The notes under the pieces are model-generated. The model saw only the letters and a list, made by a program, of their open reading frames with translations, was not told where the DNA came from and ran no database searches. From UBA6168 sp964423205 (GTDB lineage: Bacteria; Bacteroidota; Bacteroidia; Chitinophagales; Saprospiraceae), in assembly GCA_964423205.1 (NCBI GenBank), contig CAYRDX010000017.1, forward strand, positions 1 to 64,000: DNA of 64,000 bases. The letters run 5' to 3'. The translations under genes and the position numbers were made by a program. Of the stretch, positions 34,523 to 43,984 are shown piece by piece (position 1 is the first letter of the stretch; the number at the start of each line of letters is the position of its first letter).

Positions 34523-34699
34523 TTACTTCGGACTGTAAAAACAGAATTTCGGGCTGACGACTTTGCCCTCTTCCATCAATTTCTTGATGTGTTTGGAAAC
34601 CTCCTTTTTGTCGATTCCGGTTTGGTCGGCGACGTCACCAGCCTTTAATGGCTGGCCTGCTTTCTTCAGTGCTTCGAATACTTTTTCGATATTCTCCAT
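34523..34699 (-). CDS. 58-residue winged-helix DNA-binding-like protein
   Basis: A small gene too short for most gene callers: MENIEKVFEALKKAGQPLKAG at the start, then VADQTGIDKKEVSKHIKKLMEEGKVVSPKFCFYSPK. The alternation of helix, turn and recognition helix (TGIDKKEVSKHIKKL) and the following beta hairpin is that of a one-domain MarR/ArsR-type winged helix. It lies 45 bases upstream of nothing on its own strand except the TTGAG repeat, and downstream of the deoC-ALDH16 operon on the same strand, so it may be its last gene. Confidence 0.7.
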   Translation of the reverse strand: MENIEKVFEALKKAGQPLKAGDVADQTGIDKKEVSKHIKKLMEEGKVVSPKFCFYSPK

Positions 34700-34743
34700 T
34701 GTCTTATTTAGTTAGTTAATTAATGATTTTGCTTTTCTTCCTG

Positions 34744-37134
34744 TTACTCCCCATACGGCACCCAGATATTCTTCACCTGCGTAGCATGACGAACGAAAAC
34801 CTCCCCTTCACCGTGCATTGGGTTGAACCACTCCCGCTGCTTGCCATAATTTACCCAGGTACGCTTCATGTTTTCGGCTGCAGCGTATTCCACGAATTTG
34901 CTGCCTTCCTTGCTGCCGAAATACCACATGCCTTCCACGTCGTAATGGTTGGCCAGCACTTTCATCAGTTCCTCTTGATTACCGGTTACGATATTGAGGA
35001 CACCACCCGGTACATCTGAAGTGTCGAGAATCTGGTAGAAATCGGTTGCCAACAGCGGATACCTGTCGGAAGGAAGGGCAATAACGCGGTTACCCATTGC
35101 GATAGCAGGAATTACCGTTGAAATAAAGCCCAGCAAAGAGGGCTCTTTCGGGCAAACGATACCCATTACACCAATAGGCTCATTCATGGCGAGGGTTACG
35201 TTGCGGTACGGTGTGTGATGCACCAATCCGTCGTGTTTGTCGGCCCATGCAGCATAAGTATAAATCCGGCTGAGGGCTAAATCCACCTCCTTCTGAGCTT
35301 CCGCTTTTTTCACGCCGGTCAGTTGCATGATGCGCTGCACAAATTCCTCGGCCCTTGCGGAAAAGTTTTCGGCAATATAAAAAATGACCTGTGCCCGGTT
35401 GTGGGAAGTGGTATTGGCCCATGATTCAGCGGCATGTGCAGCTTCCACTGCGTTGCGGATGTCCTTGCGATTGCCATCGCCAACTTCACCGACCAATATT
35501 CCTTTTGCATCACCCACCGGAAGGCTGTAACCTCCATCGGGACGGGCCTGTTTTCCTCCTATGTACATTTTCGCTGTGCGGTCGATGGAAGGCAGAACAA
35601 ATGCGGATGCTTCCGGGGGTTTAACCTTTGCAGGTTCTTTAGTCGGTTGCTCTTCTTTGAATTCGGATTCGCATTTGGGTTTCACATACTCCCAAAGCCC
35701 TTCCTTGCCACCTTCCCGGCCAAAGCCGGATTCGCGGTATCCACCAAATCCGGAAGCGGCATCAAAGACATTGGTGCAGTTAACCCAGACACTGCCGGCC
35801 TTTAGTTTTGGTGCAATGTCGAGGGCGAGGTTGATGTTTTCCGTCCAGATGCTTGCGGCAAGTCCGTAGCGGGTATTGTTGGCCAACTTCACCGCCTCCG
35901 ATGGTGTGCGGAATGTAAGGCAGGCGAGCACCGGCCCGAATATTTCCTCGATAGCCACTGTCGCCGAAGGTGCAATGTCTGTAATCAGAGTGGGTGGATA
36001 ATAATATCCGTCTTTGGGGCAAGCCCAGGATGGCTGATAAACCGTGCCCCCTTCTTCCATTCCTTTTACAACATAAGAATGGATGGCCTCCATTTGACCT
36101 TTTGACACGATGGCTCCCATGTCCACCGCCTTATCGAGTGGATTGCCGACACGCATTTTCTCCATGCGGGCCCTGATTTTTTTAATCATAACATCGGCCA
36201 CGCTTTCCTGCACCAGCAACCTGGAACCGGCACAACATACCTGTCCCTGATTGAACCAGATGGCATCCACCACTCCTTCCACGGCAGCGTCGAGGTCTGC
36301 GGAATCAAAAACGATGAAGGGAGATTTGCCTCCGAGTTCCAATGATATTTTCTTTCCGGTACCGGCCGTTTGTCTTCTTAAAATAACACCAACTTCGGTT
36401 GAGCCTGTGAAGGCAATCTTCTGGATGTCGGGATGTTTCACAATCATCTCCCCGGTCTTGCTGTTACCGGTGACGATGTTCACAACGCCTGCGGGAAGGC
36501 CTGCCTGCTGGCAGATTTCAGCAAACAACAAGGCAGTCACCGGAGTAAAACTTGCCGGTTTCAACACCACTGTATTGCCCATGGCAATAGCCGGGGCAAT
36601 TTTCCAGGCCATCATGAGCAATGGGAAATTCCAGGGTATAATCTGCCCAACTACACCCACTTCTTTGTAGTCGCGAAGCTCAGTTTCCATCAGCTGTGCC
36701 CAGCCCGCGTGGTAATAGAAATGTCTTGCCACGAGCGGCACATCGATATCCCGGGTTTCTCTAATGGGCTTGCCATTGTCCATGGATTCCAGGACTGCGA
36801 ACAGACGGGAATGTTTTTGAATTTGCCGGGCAATGGCATAAATGAACCGTGCACGGCCATGACCACCCAGGGCCACCCATTGGGTCAGGGCTGCCTGTGC
36901 TGCAGCAACGGCTTTATCCACATCGGACTGCCCGCCAACCGCAATTTTGGCCATAACTTCCTTGTTGCTTGGATTAACGGACTCATACCAGTTTCCGGAT
37001 TCGGGTAACTGCCATTGTCCGTTGATATATAACTGGAACTTACGACCGTGTGCATCAAACCATTTGTCTGCAGCTTCGCTGCTTTCGGGTGCCGGGCCGT
37101 ATTCCATGGTTTCAAATATTTCTTTCAATTTCAT
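34744..37134 (-). CDS. ALDH16-type tandem aldehyde dehydrogenase
   Basis: About 796 residues from the ATG at 37134 (a TTG six codons earlier is possible). Two aldehyde dehydrogenase domains are fused. The first (about 1-480) is complete: WNFPLLMMAWKIAPA, ELGGKSPFIVF with the base Glu, and GQVCCAGSR with the nucleophile Cys. The second (about 530-796) keeps the fold (EPIGVMGIVCPKEPSLLGF) but has no catalytic Cys or Glu, and ends in WVNYGKQREWFNPMHGEG. This is the ALDH16 architecture, with the same near-800-residue length as human ALDH16A1. It follows deoC directly; it may oxidise the aldehyde made by deoxyribose-phosphate cleavage. Confidence 0.9.
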   Translation of the reverse strand: MKLKEIFETMEYGPAPESSEAADKWFDAHGRKFQLYINGQWQLPESGNWYESVNPSNKEVMAKIAVGGQSDVDKAVAAAQAALTQWVALGGHGRARFIYAIARQIQKHSRLFAVLESMDNGKPIRETRDIDVPLVARHFYYHAGWAQLMETELRDYKEVGVVGQIIPWNFPLLMMAWKIAPAIAMGNTVVLKPASFTPVTALLFAEICQQAGLPAGVVNIVTGNSKTGEMIVKHPDIQKIAFTGSTEVGVILRRQTAGTGKKISLELGGKSPFIVFDSADLDAAVEGVVDAIWFNQGQVCCAGSRLLVQESVADVMIKKIRARMEKMRVGNPLDKAVDMGAIVSKGQMEAIHSYVVKGMEEGGTVYQPSWACPKDGYYYPPTLITDIAPSATVAIEEIFGPVLACLTFRTPSEAVKLANNTRYGLAASIWTENINLALDIAPKLKAGSVWVNCTNVFDAASGFGGYRESGFGREGGKEGLWEYVKPKCESEFKEEQPTKEPAKVKPPEASAFVLPSIDRTAKMYIGGKQARPDGGYSLPVGDAKGILVGEVGDGNRKDIRNAVEAAHAAESWANTTSHNRAQVIFYIAENFSARAEEFVQRIMQLTGVKKAEAQKEVDLALSRIYTYAAWADKHDGLVHHTPYRNVTLAMNEPIGVMGIVCPKEPSLLGFISTVIPAIAMGNRVIALPSDRYPLLATDFYQILDTSDVPGGVLNIVTGNQEELMKVLANHYDVEGMWYFGSKEGSKFVEYAAAENMKRTWVNYGKQREWFNPMHGEGEVFVRHATQVKNIWVPYGE

Positions 37135-37148
37135 GATTCTTCTTTTTA

Positions 37149-38156
37149 TCAACCCATCGGGTGTCTGTTAAAGGCAGAGTACCTGCCTGTTGAGAAGTGT
37201 TCGAGTTGTCTTTCTATATCCGCCAGAAGGCTGCTTGCTCCGAAGCGGAAAAGATGCGGATTGAGCCATTCATTGCCCAATTCCTCTTTTATCAGAATCA
37301 GCCATTCCAATGCCTGTTTGGCTTTGCCAATGCCCCCGGCGGGTTTAAATCCGATTTTATAACCGGTCAGCTCATAATATTCCCTTATTGCCCGGGTCAT
37401 CACGATACCAAAAGGCAGTGTGGCATTCACACTTTCCTTTCCAGTACTGGTTTTGATGAAATCCGCACCGGCCATCATACACACCTGGCTGGCTTTCGCA
37501 ACATTGGTCAAGGTGGCCAATTCGCCGGTGGCAAGAATGGTTTTCAGGTGCGCCTCCCCACAGGCATCGCGCATGGCGACTACTTCTTCATAGAGCGCTT
37601 TCCAGTTTCCATTGAGTACATGAGCCCTGCTGATGACGATGTCGATTTCCTCTGCGCCTGCCTCAACAGAAGCACGGATTTCAGCCAGTTTATGTTCAAG
37701 ACTGATTTGCCCGGCTGGAAAGCCGGTGGAAACAGCAGCAATGGGAATGCCTGAACCTTTGAGGGCTTGTTTGGCAGTATCTATCAGGTTGTGGTAAACA
37801 CAGACTGCAGCGACGGTCAGATTAAGGTCCTCTGCACCCAGACTTTCCAGCAGATCCTTGCGAATAGGTTGGCGTGCTTTTGCACAAAGCCGCAGCACAT
37901 TTCCGGGTGTGTCATCGCCTGCCAAGGTGGTCAGGTCCATCATGGTTACGGCTTTCAACAACCATGCTGCCTGCCATTGTTTTTTTACCGTCCGGCGGGT
38001 GCCCATAGTGGCGGCTCTTCTTTCCGCTGCACTGCGGTTTACCTGCATACTGTCCACAATGTCCATGTCCAGCGGCATTCCCGGATTTCTTTCGGGTACC
38101 TGCGGCTTCGTCTTATGGCCATTTTCCTGTGATTTCGATTTTTCTTTTACGTTCAT
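37149..38156 (-). CDS. deoC: Deoxyribose-phosphate aldolase
   Basis: A 335-residue class I aldolase that splits 2-deoxyribose-5-phosphate into glyceraldehyde-3-phosphate and acetaldehyde. It is of the longer, eukaryote-like DERA form: EEIDIVISRAHVLNGNW, HLKTILATGELATLTNVAKAS and ADFIKTSTGKESVNATL (Schiff-base Lys in FIKTSTGK). The N-terminal 45 residues are charged and likely disordered. It is followed at once by ALDH16, which could remove the acetaldehyde. A -7 box TAACTTTG lies upstream. Confidence 0.92.
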   Translation of the reverse strand: MNVKEKSKSQENGHKTKPQVPERNPGMPLDMDIVDSMQVNRSAAERRAATMGTRRTVKKQWQAAWLLKAVTMMDLTTLAGDDTPGNVLRLCAKARQPIRKDLLESLGAEDLNLTVAAVCVYHNLIDTAKQALKGSGIPIAAVSTGFPAGQISLEHKLAEIRASVEAGAEEIDIVISRAHVLNGNWKALYEEVVAMRDACGEAHLKTILATGELATLTNVAKASQVCMMAGADFIKTSTGKESVNATLPFGIVMTRAIREYYELTGYKIGFKPAGGIGKAKQALEWLILIKEELGNEWLNPHLFRFGASSLLADIERQLEHFSTGRYSAFNRHPMG

Positions 38157-38190
38157 CTCTATAGACTTATGTTCAATTTCAATTGTACGG

Positions 38191-38198
38191 CAAAGTTA
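38191..38198 (-). promoter_or_regulatory. -7 element of the deoC-ALDH16 operon
   Basis: On the minus strand TAACTTTG, a perfect TAnnTTTG, giving a leader of about 30 bases before deoC. A TTG (complement of 38223-38225) lies 24 bases further up, slightly too far. Confidence 0.42.
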
Positions 38199-38276
38199 GG
38201 GGTAGTTTTCAGATGTTCGGCACAATTAGCTATTCACATGTACCAGAAAGTTGTGCTAATACTGGTCTGGGACTAC

Positions 38277-39731
38277 TCAATTTTTCCCTGGAATCGCCAG
38301 CATCAATTTTTCCAGCGCCTTATTCAGGGACTCCATTCCCACCTCCGCCCCTTTCTGATGGCCGAGTCGCACAACTACCAAGTTATGCGATGGAATGATG
38401 ATGGTCCTTTGTCCGCCGGCACCAGCCATATAATAAGCGTCTTTGGGAATAGGCATTTCGCCGGTTCCGTTTATCCAAAACTGCCCGCCATAAACCGGTT
38501 CTTTCCATCCTGGGGCGGGCGTGGAGACAAATGTGGCCCACCCTTCAGGCAGTAATCGCTCCCAATTCCACAGGCCGTCCTTCAGATAAAGCAATCCCAA
38601 TCGGGCCCAGTTTCTGGCAGTGCCATAATCGTAACCCGTGAGCAGAAAATTGCCATAGGGGTCGGTTTCCATGATTTGTTTATTGATGCCAATTTTATCA
38701 AAGAGTTCAAGCTGTGGCCAACTCAGGTACTCCTCTCCTTTGGCTATTACCGTTTGTTTTACTATATAACCCAAAATCAGCGGGTCGCAGTTGCGGTAGC
38801 GACCTTCCGTTCCCGTAATAAATTCAAGCGGCCTGTTCACAGAATAACTGAAAGCATCCACTGCACCGGAATAGATGTAAAAGTGGTCGAGATAGTCCTT
38901 CCTATCTGGTGCTTCCGGATCGCGATGGGCCGTAAAACGCAAGCCGCTGCTCATTTGCATCAGGTCTCTGATTCTGATTTTTCCCCTGGGGTCACCTTTT
39001 TGTTGCCATTCTTTAACGGGGGCAGGTTGGTCCAGTTGCAGGTCGCCCATTTGTATCAGCCTGCCTATCAGAGTAGCGGTCAGGCTTTTGCCCATCGACC
39101 AACTCTCTAATTGCGTAAACATGTCGATGCCCTCGCGATATCGTTCGGCGATGATTTGACCTTTGTATAAAACAAGAAAAGCGGCGGTCAGTGCAGAGTC
39201 GGGGTAAAATGCAGCGTCCACGGCCCCTGAAAGCAGTTTTTCGTCAACTTCGGGTGGCAATCCTGTTTTGGGTAAAACATCCCCCATTGGCCATTTTTCC
39301 AGGGATGGATACATCAGGGTGCTCATCGCCTCAACCGGACTGAAAAAAATCCCCTGACCATTGTCGATGATGCAACCCTGACTGCCATAGTATTTTGCCC
39401 TGCGGTGCAAGGTGTCGCACAGGGTCATGGTTACGCTTTTATCATCATAATCTATGCTATAGGCAATCTGGCTGAGGTCTTCCTCAGGCATAAAAAAGAA
39501 ACCGCTGTTTTGAAAAGCTTCTTCCGGATCGCGGGCCGAAACAAAAACGGCCGAGCAAAGCACTTTGGCATATCCTGCCAAACCCAATTCCGAAAAAGTC
39601 CCCTCGGGTTTGGGCATTTTATCGAGTGGCATGAATTGTTCGGAAAGGGAAACATCGTTCTGCTCCTTGCCGGAACGGCAACCAATGACAAGAACGGTAA
39701 ACAGAAGAAAAGAAAAATGCTTTATGGACAT
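38277..39731 (-). CDS. Serine hydrolase lipoprotein (beta-lactamase class C fold)
   Basis: A 484-residue lipoprotein (signal FSFLLFTVLVIGC, lipidated Cys 18). After an extra N-terminal region of about 160 residues comes the serine hydrolase domain: the catalytic SMGK at residues 212-215 and, beyond it, MQMSSGLRF and the YRNCDPLILGYI stretch; the third motif appears as GAGGQ. The fold covers esterases and D-aminopeptidases as well as lactamases, and this is probably not a resistance enzyme. A hairpin overlaps the start codon (39730-39764). Confidence 0.83.
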   Translation of the reverse strand: MSIKHFSFLLFTVLVIGCRSGKEQNDVSLSEQFMPLDKMPKPEGTFSELGLAGYAKVLCSAVFVSARDPEEAFQNSGFFFMPEEDLSQIAYSIDYDDKSVTMTLCDTLHRRAKYYGSQGCIIDNGQGIFFSPVEAMSTLMYPSLEKWPMGDVLPKTGLPPEVDEKLLSGAVDAAFYPDSALTAAFLVLYKGQIIAERYREGIDMFTQLESWSMGKSLTATLIGRLIQMGDLQLDQPAPVKEWQQKGDPRGKIRIRDLMQMSSGLRFTAHRDPEAPDRKDYLDHFYIYSGAVDAFSYSVNRPLEFITGTEGRYRNCDPLILGYIVKQTVIAKGEEYLSWPQLELFDKIGINKQIMETDPYGNFLLTGYDYGTARNWARLGLLYLKDGLWNWERLLPEGWATFVSTPAPGWKEPVYGGQFWINGTGEMPIPKDAYYMAGAGGQRTIIIPSHNLVVVRLGHQKGAEVGMESLNKALEKLMLAIPGKN

Positions 39732-39764
39732 AGGGCGTAGTTTTAAAGTGAATCTACGCCCTAT
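39730..39764. repeat. Inverted repeat containing the start codon of the serine hydrolase
   Basis: ATAGGGCGTAG and CTACGCCCTAT are perfect 11-base arms around a 13-base loop. On the minus strand the last bases of the hairpin are the first two bases of the ATG, so the start would be partly buried in mRNA structure. Confidence 0.72.
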
Positions 39765-39801
39765 TGAGCAAAAGGTGGCAGGAAATGGGTAATTATTACC
39801 T

Positions 39802-40413
39802 TTACTTTATCAAACTGAGGCCTTCTGCGGCAGATTTATCAGAAGGTTCGTACAACAGTACTTTATTAAAAATCACTTTGGCTTCACCCGATTTACCCAG
39901 GAAGTATTTTGTCCAACCCAACATGAGCAAGGTATCGTAATCGAAGGGGTACATATTGATGACTTTCTCAAAATATCGCTCTGCCGTTTTGTAATCTTTA
40001 CGGGCATAATAGATAGAACCCACCCTGTAATTGGTCAGAGAATGATTGGGGTCGATTTTGAGGATTTCCTGGTAAGCAGACAATATTTGATTCCAATGAC
40101 CAAGCACGGAAGCCGGAAGGGCATATCCCAATCTTGCTTCTATTGACATGGGCTTGTTTTTAATGGCCCGCTGATAATAGGTTACTGCCTCTGTATGCTG
40201 GCCGGCACTGTACAATAGCCAGCCCAGGCGAAGGTTTGTCTCATAGGAATTTTCATCGTACACTTTTTTCAGTGTGTTGACGGCTTGTGCATAATCGCCT
40301 TTTTCTTCCTGTGCATAGCTTGACTTGAAGGCGTTCAACAACGCGACGTTTTGCCCGGTTAAAGCAATATTCAGCATCGTCAACCCAATCAACAAAATTA
40401 GTATGTTCTTCAT
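39802..40413 (-). CDS. Exported TPR protein
   Basis: A 203-residue protein with a signal peptide (ILILLIGLTMLNIALTGQN) and about four TPR units (GDYAQAVNTLKKVYDENSYETNLRLGWLLYSAGQHTEAVTYYQRAI, ...DYKTAERYFEKVINMYP). It is a periplasmic scaffold. It is the last gene behind the OMP gene of the PqqD/ATP-grasp operon (gap 120 bases, same strand), so it may belong to that system or be separately expressed. Confidence 0.75.
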   Translation of the reverse strand: MKNILILLIGLTMLNIALTGQNVALLNAFKSSYAQEEKGDYAQAVNTLKKVYDENSYETNLRLGWLLYSAGQHTEAVTYYQRAIKNKPMSIEARLGYALPASVLGHWNQILSAYQEILKIDPNHSLTNYRVGSIYYARKDYKTAERYFEKVINMYPFDYDTLLMLGWTKYFLGKSGEAKVIFNKVLLYEPSDKSAAEGLSLIK

Positions 40414-40533
40414 CGAAATAAATTGTATAGCAGAAAAGTGACCTTTTCCTGCTAAATGTTTTTAATTAACTATCAACGTTTCATGAAAATAAAAGGTGTC
40501 ACTTTTTTTTGGTTCGATCTCAGATTCGAAAAT

Positions 40534-41775
40534 TCAAAACTGATATTTCATTCCAGCCAAAAAAGTACGGTAACTAAACGAAAAATTGGTCTCCTGCTTG
40601 TTTTCATTTTGGAAAATAAGAAACACAGCCACCTTGTTCGCAGGAAGCCAGGTCAGCATGATTGTAGTTCGGTCAGTCAGTATTGAAGTTGCATTATTAA
40701 ACACCGAGGCAAAAGACTCTGTAAAATTCGTTGTGTTTGGTTCAAAATATTCAGCGGATAGAAAAAGACGAGGCGCCAATCTGATGTTCAAAGAAGCCTT
40801 CCAAATCAGGTTTTCAGAAGTACCTGTTTCCTGCCAGGAACCCGTGCCGCCAATTGTCACCCGGTCTTGCAGAAAAGGTAAATGATATTCTACCCCAAGA
40901 CCAAGCGCCCAATTCTGGTTGGTGACCGAAGTACCCGCATCCGTAATCAGCCTCACCTGCGTAAAAGAAGGCAAAACGACCAACCTGCCAAGGGACTTCC
41001 GGATTCCAATATGCGCGGCCCAGGCTTTTTGAGTCACATTGATTTCGCCTGTGGTTGGCCTTCTTACCAGTGCCCCCAGCGAAACGCCATCAAAAGAAAT
41101 CAAATGCACGGCCGGAATAAGGGTAAAGCCTTTACCTAGATACCAGTCGCCTTTCAGATAATATTCAATTTGCCGGAAATCGGGGCCAGACTCACTTAGT
41201 CCAATTCCGGAAAATCCATGAAAGAGTCTTAAACGATAACCCAGTTGTTGACCGATTCCAAGGGAGGCATATTTCAAGCCATACACCGAATCGGGAAGGC
41301 TACTGTTTTTAAGCCCTGCTTCTGCATACACAAAGTCAATGGGACTTACAGGCTTGAGTCCAATCTTCTCTGACAAATCCGGCGGCATTTTTTCAGCGAG
41401 TGCCTGTGCCGCTCCGTCTCTGCCGGTAAATAGGTAGCTGTAATACAGGTATTCCAAAGACCATGGATCCGCAGCATTATAATTCAATGCAGCCTCAAAA
41501 TTGCGGGCACTATTCCAATACTTCTTTTGCTCATACTGGGCCACGCCAATCCGGTAACGCAGGGCGTAATAATCCACTCCGGCTTCAAGGGCCTGATTGC
41601 CGAATTTTTCAAGCTCCGCCCACTGCTTTTTTAAAAATAAATCAACACTGCGGGACTCGACAACCGGATAATCATAAATGCTTTGTGCAGGAATGGAAAC
41701 TGCAGCCAACAATACAAGCCCCACTATCGGCATCATCGCCCGGTATAAATTGCTGCTCTTAGTTATTTTGCTCAT
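40534..41775 (-). CDS. TPR plus beta-barrel outer-membrane protein, YaiO-like
   Basis: A 413-residue exported protein. Residues about 30-140 have TPR-like helices (ALRYRIGVAQYEQKKYWNSARNFEAALNYNAADPWSLEYLYYSYL); residues 150-413 alternate as a predicted outer-membrane barrel ending in a terminal aromatic residue (TFLAGMKYQF). The layout is that of YaiO-like proteins. It overlaps the urea-transporter/M23 gene by 17 bases, so it is translationally coupled and part of the operon. Its role may be to let a product leave or a ligand enter across the outer membrane, which is inference. Confidence 0.75.
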   Translation of the reverse strand: MSKITKSSNLYRAMMPIVGLVLLAAVSIPAQSIYDYPVVESRSVDLFLKKQWAELEKFGNQALEAGVDYYALRYRIGVAQYEQKKYWNSARNFEAALNYNAADPWSLEYLYYSYLFTGRDGAAQALAEKMPPDLSEKIGLKPVSPIDFVYAEAGLKNSSLPDSVYGLKYASLGIGQQLGYRLRLFHGFSGIGLSESGPDFRQIEYYLKGDWYLGKGFTLIPAVHLISFDGVSLGALVRRPTTGEINVTQKAWAAHIGIRKSLGRLVVLPSFTQVRLITDAGTSVTNQNWALGLGVEYHLPFLQDRVTIGGTGSWQETGTSENLIWKASLNIRLAPRLFLSAEYFEPNTTNFTESFASVFNNATSILTDRTTIMLTWLPANKVAVFLIFQNENKQETNFSFSYRTFLAGMKYQF

Positions 41776-43984
41776 AATCCGATTCTATTTGATTTGCCAC
41801 AAGATGTCGGTTCCCGAAACGAACTTCAAAAGAGGCAATTTCCTGCTTTTGAATGCTTAAGGTAAACTGCATTTCTTTCGACTTCCGCCCGAATGTTTCC
41901 AGTGCGATAGTTGATTTCAGCTTGATTTCGGAAGGCCTGAGGCTATCAGCGGGATCTTGGAAGTGCATATTGTACAGTGCTTTTTTGTACTGGAAAAATG
42001 GGGCTACAAAATCCTGAAGCCATTTACCCGGTCCGGAACTTACCTGATGCAAGGGGACCTGGTCTGTAATTTTTAATCCCTTGTAATACCCAAGAATTAC
42101 CTTGTACGCACCCAGGTAGAAATAATATAACAGACTGTCGTGTGAGCCGTCATATCCAGTAAAATAGAACAGTGTGCCATCATTCGCGAAATAGGCTATA
42201 CTCTTGCTTTGATGGCAATAAATATAGGTCTGGTTATCTGCTGTGGTAAAAACTTCCCATCTGACATCCTGAGCTATATTCCCTGTCTTGTCATCCGTCA
42301 CACGCCAGCACAATACTTTACCTGGCTGCCAGTCATAAGCCTTCTCAAGCAAAGAATTTGTTTTGACGTTATAGACCACTGTTCCCTCCTGAGGGATTTC
42401 ATAACTATGAAACACAGTTCCTTCGGCATTATTCTCCATAAAATAGGAAACCGGGTATTTCATGGTTTTTGATCCGACATCCCGATTGGCCTGAATCTGG
42501 AAATGCAGGTGCGGCTCCGGTGAACGACCGGAATTACCCAGGGAAGCTATAACCTCTCCCTTTCTGACATAATCTCCCTTTCGAACCTGGAAACTGCCAG
42601 CTTTCAGGTGGCTCAGTTTGGAATACAGGTATTCTTCGTGTTTCAAAATAATTGTATTTCCCCAGTTTTGGTGGACGTTTACGCTACCAATTTCATTGTC
42701 GGGAACTTCGTCCACGATTTCAACAACGTATCCATCGGCCGGAGCAACCACCGGCAGGTTGTAACAGCGATAATCCTGAAGAGCATAACCATCGCCGTTA
42801 AAAGTTTTACCATCCTTACCAGTGATGTCAAAATCCCAGGCATGTTGCCATTCGCCCGTATGAGTTGGCTGACTGTTATGTCCCTGAGAAACCCGCCATT
42901 CGCCGAAAAAAGGAAGTGCTATCTGAATGAAAGTCGTTCTGGCAAATCGCTGCTTGTAATTGGAAAATGAGTACAGGTTTTTTTCAGGCGAATAGTGCTG
43001 AACAAATACTTTTTGGAAGGGTGGTTTATCTGTATTGAAATAGGCGGTAAAAACCACCAGCACCACCATAAGCACAAAGGGCAGAGAATATACGGGCAGG
43101 CCAAATGGCGTGAGTAAAGTACTGGTTGCCGCAATGAGTATAGCAATAAGCGGTGCAGTTACTGCTACCAACATGAAGGTTCGCCAACCTGGAACGAAGA
43201 AAAATCCGCCAAGGGCAATCGCCGTCAGAACAAAATTGAACCCAATATAGGAAAAGTGCAACTGTGTCAGATCGGCACCCATGATTTGATAAAACAAATG
43301 CCCCATCAGGAATCCAAAAAGGGAAAGCACCCATGCAATTCTGGAACTCAGTAAAATGGCAACGGACAATAAGAACCCTGCCAGCAGGTTTTCCTGGAAA
43401 ATAATTGCCGCCAGTGACCGGAAGTAGTTTGCCAGGACAGAAGGCATGGGAATGGCATTTATCTTTTCATACCAGCCAATCATTTCTGTGCCGCCAACAG
43501 AATACATTTCATTCAGAAAGAATATGCCGGCTTCACTGTGTTCGAGTCCTGTGTATTGACGGGAAGCGAGTAAAATAACCCAAAAACTCAACAGGAATGG
43601 AAGGCTGAGCATGGGCAGGCCCAACCTCGACAACATGTACAGTGAACCCACGGAAAGAAAAAGTGTGAGCACACTTGCCGCAAAAACCATCAGCACAAAC
43701 TGAGCATTCGCCTGGTAGCTCAATGCGAGTCCAAAAATCACCAACAGGCTGTTCAGGCCAAACAAGCCCTCCCGGATCATCTTCCGGTCATACCCCATCA
43801 GGGCCGCCAATCCGTTGGTGAACATTACTGCTATTAATCCCCAAAGACCAAGCCGCCAATTGACAAAAGAAGCCAGGACAATGAGAAGGGCAGCCGACAA
43901 ATTTTTAGTGAAAAAAATCTGAGCATAGGAATTGAGAATGCTCTCAAGAGCGGGTTCAATATTATTTTTAACTCTGGCTATCAC
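41759..43984 (-). CDS. Urea-transporter-like membrane domain fused to M23 metallopeptidase
   Basis: A 741-residue fusion. Residues about 1-330 have around ten membrane helices with two copies of the urea transporter signature (GLPMLSLPFLLSFW and GLPVYSLPFVLM), one per internal repeat. Residues about 350-520 are a LytM/M23 endopeptidase domain: the zinc region QHAWDFDI and PHLHFQI are visible, with PADGYVVEI and GNTIILKH between. The first zinc motif is H-x-x-D-x-D rather than the usual H-x-G-x-D, so activity is likely but not certain. A further 200 beta-rich residues follow. Its start overlaps the end of the decarboxylase gene by four bases. The peptidase would face the periplasm. Confidence 0.85.
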   Translation of the reverse strand: MIARVKNNIEPALESILNSYAQIFFTKNLSAALLIVLASFVNWRLGLWGLIAVMFTNGLAALMGYDRKMIREGLFGLNSLLVIFGLALSYQANAQFVLMVFAASVLTLFLSVGSLYMLSRLGLPMLSLPFLLSFWVILLASRQYTGLEHSEAGIFFLNEMYSVGGTEMIGWYEKINAIPMPSVLANYFRSLAAIIFQENLLAGFLLSVAILLSSRIAWVLSLFGFLMGHLFYQIMGADLTQLHFSYIGFNFVLTAIALGGFFFVPGWRTFMLVAVTAPLIAILIAATSTLLTPFGLPVYSLPFVLMVVLVVFTAYFNTDKPPFQKVFVQHYSPEKNLYSFSNYKQRFARTTFIQIALPFFGEWRVSQGHNSQPTHTGEWQHAWDFDITGKDGKTFNGDGYALQDYRCYNLPVVAPADGYVVEIVDEVPDNEIGSVNVHQNWGNTIILKHEEYLYSKLSHLKAGSFQVRKGDYVRKGEVIASLGNSGRSPEPHLHFQIQANRDVGSKTMKYPVSYFMENNAEGTVFHSYEIPQEGTVVYNVKTNSLLEKAYDWQPGKVLCWRVTDDKTGNIAQDVRWEVFTTADNQTYIYCHQSKSIAYFANDGTLFYFTGYDGSHDSLLYYFYLGAYKVILGYYKGLKITDQVPLHQVSSGPGKWLQDFVAPFFQYKKALYNMHFQDPADSLRPSEIKLKSTIALETFGRKSKEMQFTLSIQKQEIASFEVRFGNRHLVANQIESDYEQNN

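Noticed and set aside
38277..39731. Antibiotic-resistance beta-lactamase
   Set aside because: The long extra N-terminal domain and lipoprotein anchor fit the general serine hydrolase group, and nothing indicates activity on beta-lactams.
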